Positions 62,485 to 64,000 of a DNA stretch of 64,000 nt are shown in pieces (within the stretch, counting starts at the first letter, position 1; every line of letters starts with the position of its first letter). Where the stretch lies: assembly GCF_008632125.1 (NCBI RefSeq), contig NZ_VWRN01000025.1, forward strand, positions 122,790-186,789. Reading direction: 5' to 3'. The stretch comes from Cupriavidus cauae (GTDB lineage: Bacteria > Pseudomonadota > Gammaproteobacteria > Burkholderiales > Burkholderiaceae). The position numbers were made by a program, and so were the translations under genes. The notes below the pieces were generated by a model, which searched no databases, was not told the DNA's origin, and saw only the letters and a list, made by a program, of their open reading frames with translations.

Positions 62485-64000
62485 CTACGAGCCCACCATG
62501 ACCCGGCTCTGTCCGCCCGAGAGCCTGCGCACCTCGATGCGCGTGCCGATGCGCTCGGTCATCTCGTGCACGTGCGAGATCACGCCGACCTTGCGGCCCT
62601 GGGCCTGCAGGCTGTCGAGCGCGTCCATGGCGACGCGCAGCGTGTCCGCGTCGAGGCTGCCGAAGCCCTCGTCGATGAACAGCGATTCGACCCGCACGCG
62701 ATGCGAGGACAGCGATGCCAGCCCCAGCGCGAGCGCGAGCGACACCAGGAACGACTCGCCGCCGGACAGCGAATGCACCGAGCGGGCCTCGTCGGCCATG
62801 TCCTGGTCGATCACCAGCAGCGCCAGGCTCTGGCGCACGCGTTCGAGCCGGTAGCGGCGCGACAGCGTGGCCAGGTGCCGGTTGGCGTAGCCGAGCAGGA
62901 TGTCCAGCGTCATCTGCTGGGCATGGTTGCGGAATTTCTTGCCGTCGGCCGAGCCGATCAGTTCGTTGAGCACCTGCCAGGTGTGCGCGGCGGCCTGCTG
63001 CCGGTCGATGCGCGCGATCAGGTCGCTGGCCTGCGCGCGCCGCTCGTCGTCGCGGCGCAGCGTGAAATCGGCCTCGGCCAGCGCCTGCTTGGCGCGTTCG
63101 AGTTCGGCGCGGGCCGCCGTCAGCGCGGCCTGGACGGTGGCCGCGTCGCCTTCGCCCAGCCGGCGTGCCAGATGGCGTTCGCGTTCGGCGCGGCGCGTCT
63201 GCACCACGGCGCGGGCTTCATCGACCTCGCGTTGCAGCGCGTGCAGCGCCTCTTCCTCGCGCGCCAGCCAGTCGGCATCGAGCGCCAGCAGCGCGCGCAG
63301 GGCGGCTTCGTCGAACGGCGCGGTCGCGGCGGGGCCGATGTGTCGGACGTCTGCGTCGAGGCCGTCATGCCCGTCGTGTCCGTCGCGTCCATCGCGCCTG
63401 TCGCGGCTGTCGTGCCCGTCGTGCCCATCGTGTCCGACGTGCCCGTCGCCCCAGGCCTGCAACCACGCATCGAGCCGCGTCGCGGCGTCGCGCGCCTGCT
63501 GCTCCAGCGCCTGGGCTTGGGCCTGCGCCTGTTCGGCGCGCGCGGTCTGCCGCGCCAGCTGCTCGCTGGCAGCCTGGCTCGCCCGCTGCGCCGCGTCGAC
63601 GCGCGCCGTGGCCTCCGCCCCGGCTTGCGCCAGACGGGCGGCGATGGCCTCGACCGCCAGGCCCGCATCGGGCGTGCCGGCAAACAGCGCATCGCGGCGG
63701 GCGCTTTGCTCGGACAGGCGCGCGTCGGCGAACGCCAGCGACTCGGCGGCCTTGCGATGCGCTTCGACGGCATGCTCGTGCGCCTGCGTGGCGGCGGCCA
63801 GTGCGCCATCGAGCTGCACGATGCGCTGGCGCTGCGCGTCGCGTTGGACGCGGTGCCGCGTCCATGCGCCGGCGTCAGCCTCGCAGCGCGCACGGAATGC
63901 CGCCGGATCGTCGTGCCACTGCCGGCGCCAGTCGAGGCCCGCGGCGCGCTCCAGCGCGCCCGCGTCCAGTTCGCGCAGGGCCTGGTCGCGCTGCGCCGCC
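62485..64000 (-). CDS. sbcC: exonuclease SbcC, C-terminal part (5' end outside window)
   Basis: The frame stays open to the window edge, so ~505 C-terminal codons are present. The C-terminal ABC-type ATPase half is clear: ANRHLATLSRRYRL, VHSLSGGESFLVSLALALGLASL (signature) and VESLFIDEGFGSLDADTL (Walker B), then VISHVHEMTERI. The rest is coiled-coil arm rich in Ala, Arg, Gln and Glu. Inside the arm is an odd stretch of ~30 residues, HDGHDGHDSRDRRDGRDG-like, from a 9-bp DNA repeat. SbcC works with SbcD to cut hairpins and DNA ends. The SbcD gene and Zn-hook are outside. Confidence 0.88.
   Translation of the reverse strand, partial: AAQRDQALRELDAGALERAAGLDWRRQWHDDPAAFRARCEADAGAWTRHRVQRDAQRQRIVQLDGALAAATQAHEHAVEAHRKAAESLAFADARLSEQSARRDALFAGTPDAGLAVEAIAARLAQAGAEATARVDAAQRASQAASEQLARQTARAEQAQAQAQALEQQARDAATRLDAWLQAWGDGHVGHDGHDGHDSRDRRDGRDGHDGHDGLDADVRHIGPAATAPFDEAALRALLALDADWLAREEEALHALQREVDEARAVVQTRRAERERHLARRLGEGDAATVQAALTAARAELERAKQALAEADFTLRRDDERRAQASDLIARIDRQQAAAHTWQVLNELIGSADGKKFRNHAQQMTLDILLGYANRHLATLSRRYRLERVRQSLALLVIDQDMADEARSVHSLSGGESFLVSLALALGLASLSSHRVRVESLFIDEGFGSLDADTLRVAMDALDSLQAQGRKVGVISHVHEMTERIGTRIEVRRLSGGQSRVMVGS

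Overview
This GC-rich window reads as the chromosome of a betaproteobacterium in the order Burkholderiales. The block metF, fau, slt, an NDUFA9-like gene, gst, cca, midA, folM, folB, ttcA, glmU, glmS resembles Cupriavidus/Ralstonia-type Burkholderiaceae. The several orphan Bug/TctC solute-binding proteins also fit that group. The genus is an inference; no rRNA or marker search was possible. I saw no tRNA, rRNA, CRISPR array, insertion sequence or prophage.

Layout. 1-7203 is housekeeping: the 3' end of metF, a Mut7-C RNase-like protein, 5-formyl-THF cyclo-ligase, soluble lytic transglycosylase, an NAD(P)-binding protein, GST and CCA-adding enzyme. 7488-11926 interrupts it with two tandem paralogues that each carry an N-terminal F-box-like motif followed by helical W/L/P repeats; the first has a frameshift near 9320. 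Housekeeping resumes at 11921-20500 (DUF2905, MidA, FolM, FolB, TtcA, a DUF6279 lipoprotein, GlmU, GlmS) and ends at a strong terminator.

20636-26300 is a copper-resistance locus: CopS/CopR-type two-component genes divergent from copA and copB. After it come a 43-residue Gln-rich small gene with its own terminator, a dienelactone hydrolase, an AraC regulator and an SGNH hydrolase. 30116-36004 is a probable sulfolactate catabolic operon (suyA, suyB, slcC, comC, a TctC protein) followed by a GntR/UTRA regulator; a similar 19-bp site lies upstream of suyA and of the regulator. 36143-44045 pairs a Fur-family regulator with a divergent operon for a TonB receptor and a complete Opp/Nik-type ABC importer, probably for a metal chelate.

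45827-57806 holds a catabolic cluster: two Bug proteins, two overlapping acyl-CoA dehydrogenases, LysR, enoyl-CoA hydratase, class III CoA-transferase, a lipoprotein hydrolase and a tannase-family lipoprotein. It suggests hydrolysis of an ester outside the cytoplasm and CoA-dependent breakdown of the acid. 57982-64000 has a Cys-rich Csp-like copper protein, a second TonB receptor, an MHS-type MFS transporter and the 3' part of sbcC.

A theme across the whole window is short tandem repeats. Intergenic arrays have units of 7 to 19 nt, and several begin on the stop codon of the neighbouring gene. In-frame repeat tracts add Asn/Ala, Gln/His, Gly/Ser, Lys/Gly or His/Asp/Gly stretches to otherwise ordinary enzymes.
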